In this document: positions 63,978 to 64,000 of the stretch, piece by piece
Numbering within the stretch: the first letter of the stretch is position 1
Layout of the letters: every line of letters begins with the position of its first letter
Origin: Rubrivivax sp.
Lineage (GTDB): Bacteria > Pseudomonadota > Gammaproteobacteria > Burkholderiales > Burkholderiaceae_C
DNA: 64,000 nt
Assembly: GCA_027484825.1 (NCBI GenBank)
Contig: JAIXSE010000032.1
Coordinates: 62,001 to 126,000 of the forward strand
Direction: 5' to 3'
The notes under the pieces: generated by a model
Told to the model about the DNA's origin: nothing
Database searches by the model: none
The model's input: the letters and a program-made list of their open reading frames with translations, nothing else
Position numbers and translations under genes: made by a program

Positions 63978-64000
63978 TTGGTCACTAATTGGTATTAGTG
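63978..64000. promoter_or_regulatory. Operator-like site at right edge
   Basis: TTGGTCACTAATTGGTATTA has TGGTC and TGGTA 11 bp apart, almost the nagK site. It also contains a perfect seven-base inverted repeat, CACTAAT and ATTAGTG, around TGGT. It probably serves a divergent gene outside the window or the receptor. Confidence 0.5.

Larger units (their letters stand above)
63676..64000. other. Upstream region of the TonB-dependent receptor (to window edge)
   Basis: 325 bp without a gene. It holds the receptor promoter with two operator-like pairs (next entries), and a further operator-like site at the very end that may serve a gene outside the window. Confidence 0.6.

Overview
The window is about 64 kb of high-GC DNA with dense, mostly short-spaced genes. 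It looks like a betaproteobacterial chromosome of the order Burkholderiales, probably the Roseateles/Mitsuaria/Rubrivivax group. That placement is inferred from the gene set: a Gcr-type 'site-specific recombinase' membrane protein next to apaG, rpe and gph near a trp operon, and chitin-degradation genes. No rRNA, tRNA, CRISPR array, phage or insertion sequence was seen.

Layout. 1-8.8 kb: the edge of a response-regulator gene, then a two-partner secretion pair (TpsB pore plus a 2213-residue TpsA adhesin with six YDG repeats), closed by a strong terminator. 8.8-25.9 kb: mixed housekeeping and envelope genes: EamA exporter, matrixin-like protease, GH18 chitinase, methylglyoxal synthase, M28 peptidase, dienelactone hydrolase, a DUF2157/GDYXXLXY membrane pair, MltA, the Gcr-like protein with ApaG, Rpe and a low-molecular-weight phosphatase. 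26-34.9 kb: an RND efflux pump with its adaptor, pseudouridine catabolism (psuK-psuG) and an Aer-like chemoreceptor. 34.9-39.3 kb: an aldehyde dehydrogenase with a sigma-54 promoter and its divergent AcoR-type activator. 39.7-45 kb: MntH, ChrA, Map, Gph and an exported chalcone-isomerase-like protein. 45.1-51.1 kb: a trp operon with a 26-codon Trp leader peptide, in the order trpL-trpE-trpG-ltaE-trpD-trpC-ung. 51.4-63.7 kb: a complete N-acetylglucosamine/chito-oligosaccharide locus.

The GlcNAc locus reads as one pathway. A TonB-dependent receptor takes up oligosaccharides. An exported GH16 enzyme and a GH3 hexosaminidase trim them. NagX and an AmpG-like MFS carrier are inner-membrane parts. 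GlcNAc kinase, NagA deacetylase and a SIS-type GlcN-6-P deaminase feed glycolysis, and a GntR/HutC repressor sits inside the operon. Paired TGGTA-like half-sites spaced exactly 11 bp occur before the kinase, before the distant chitinase at 12.2 kb, twice before the receptor, and at the right edge. They are proposed as the operator that joins these genes into one regulon.

The least explained object is a hairpin element present twice (25999-26096 and 60651-60742). Both copies lie between convergent genes. Each has a 25-28 bp stem of unrelated sequence closed over a 42-nt core of identical length and nearly identical flanks, with an inner GAA-loop hairpin that also changes in a compensatory way. 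This points to a structured RNA or dispersed structured repeat. Several proteins also carry hexanucleotide-encoded dipeptide tracts in their linkers.
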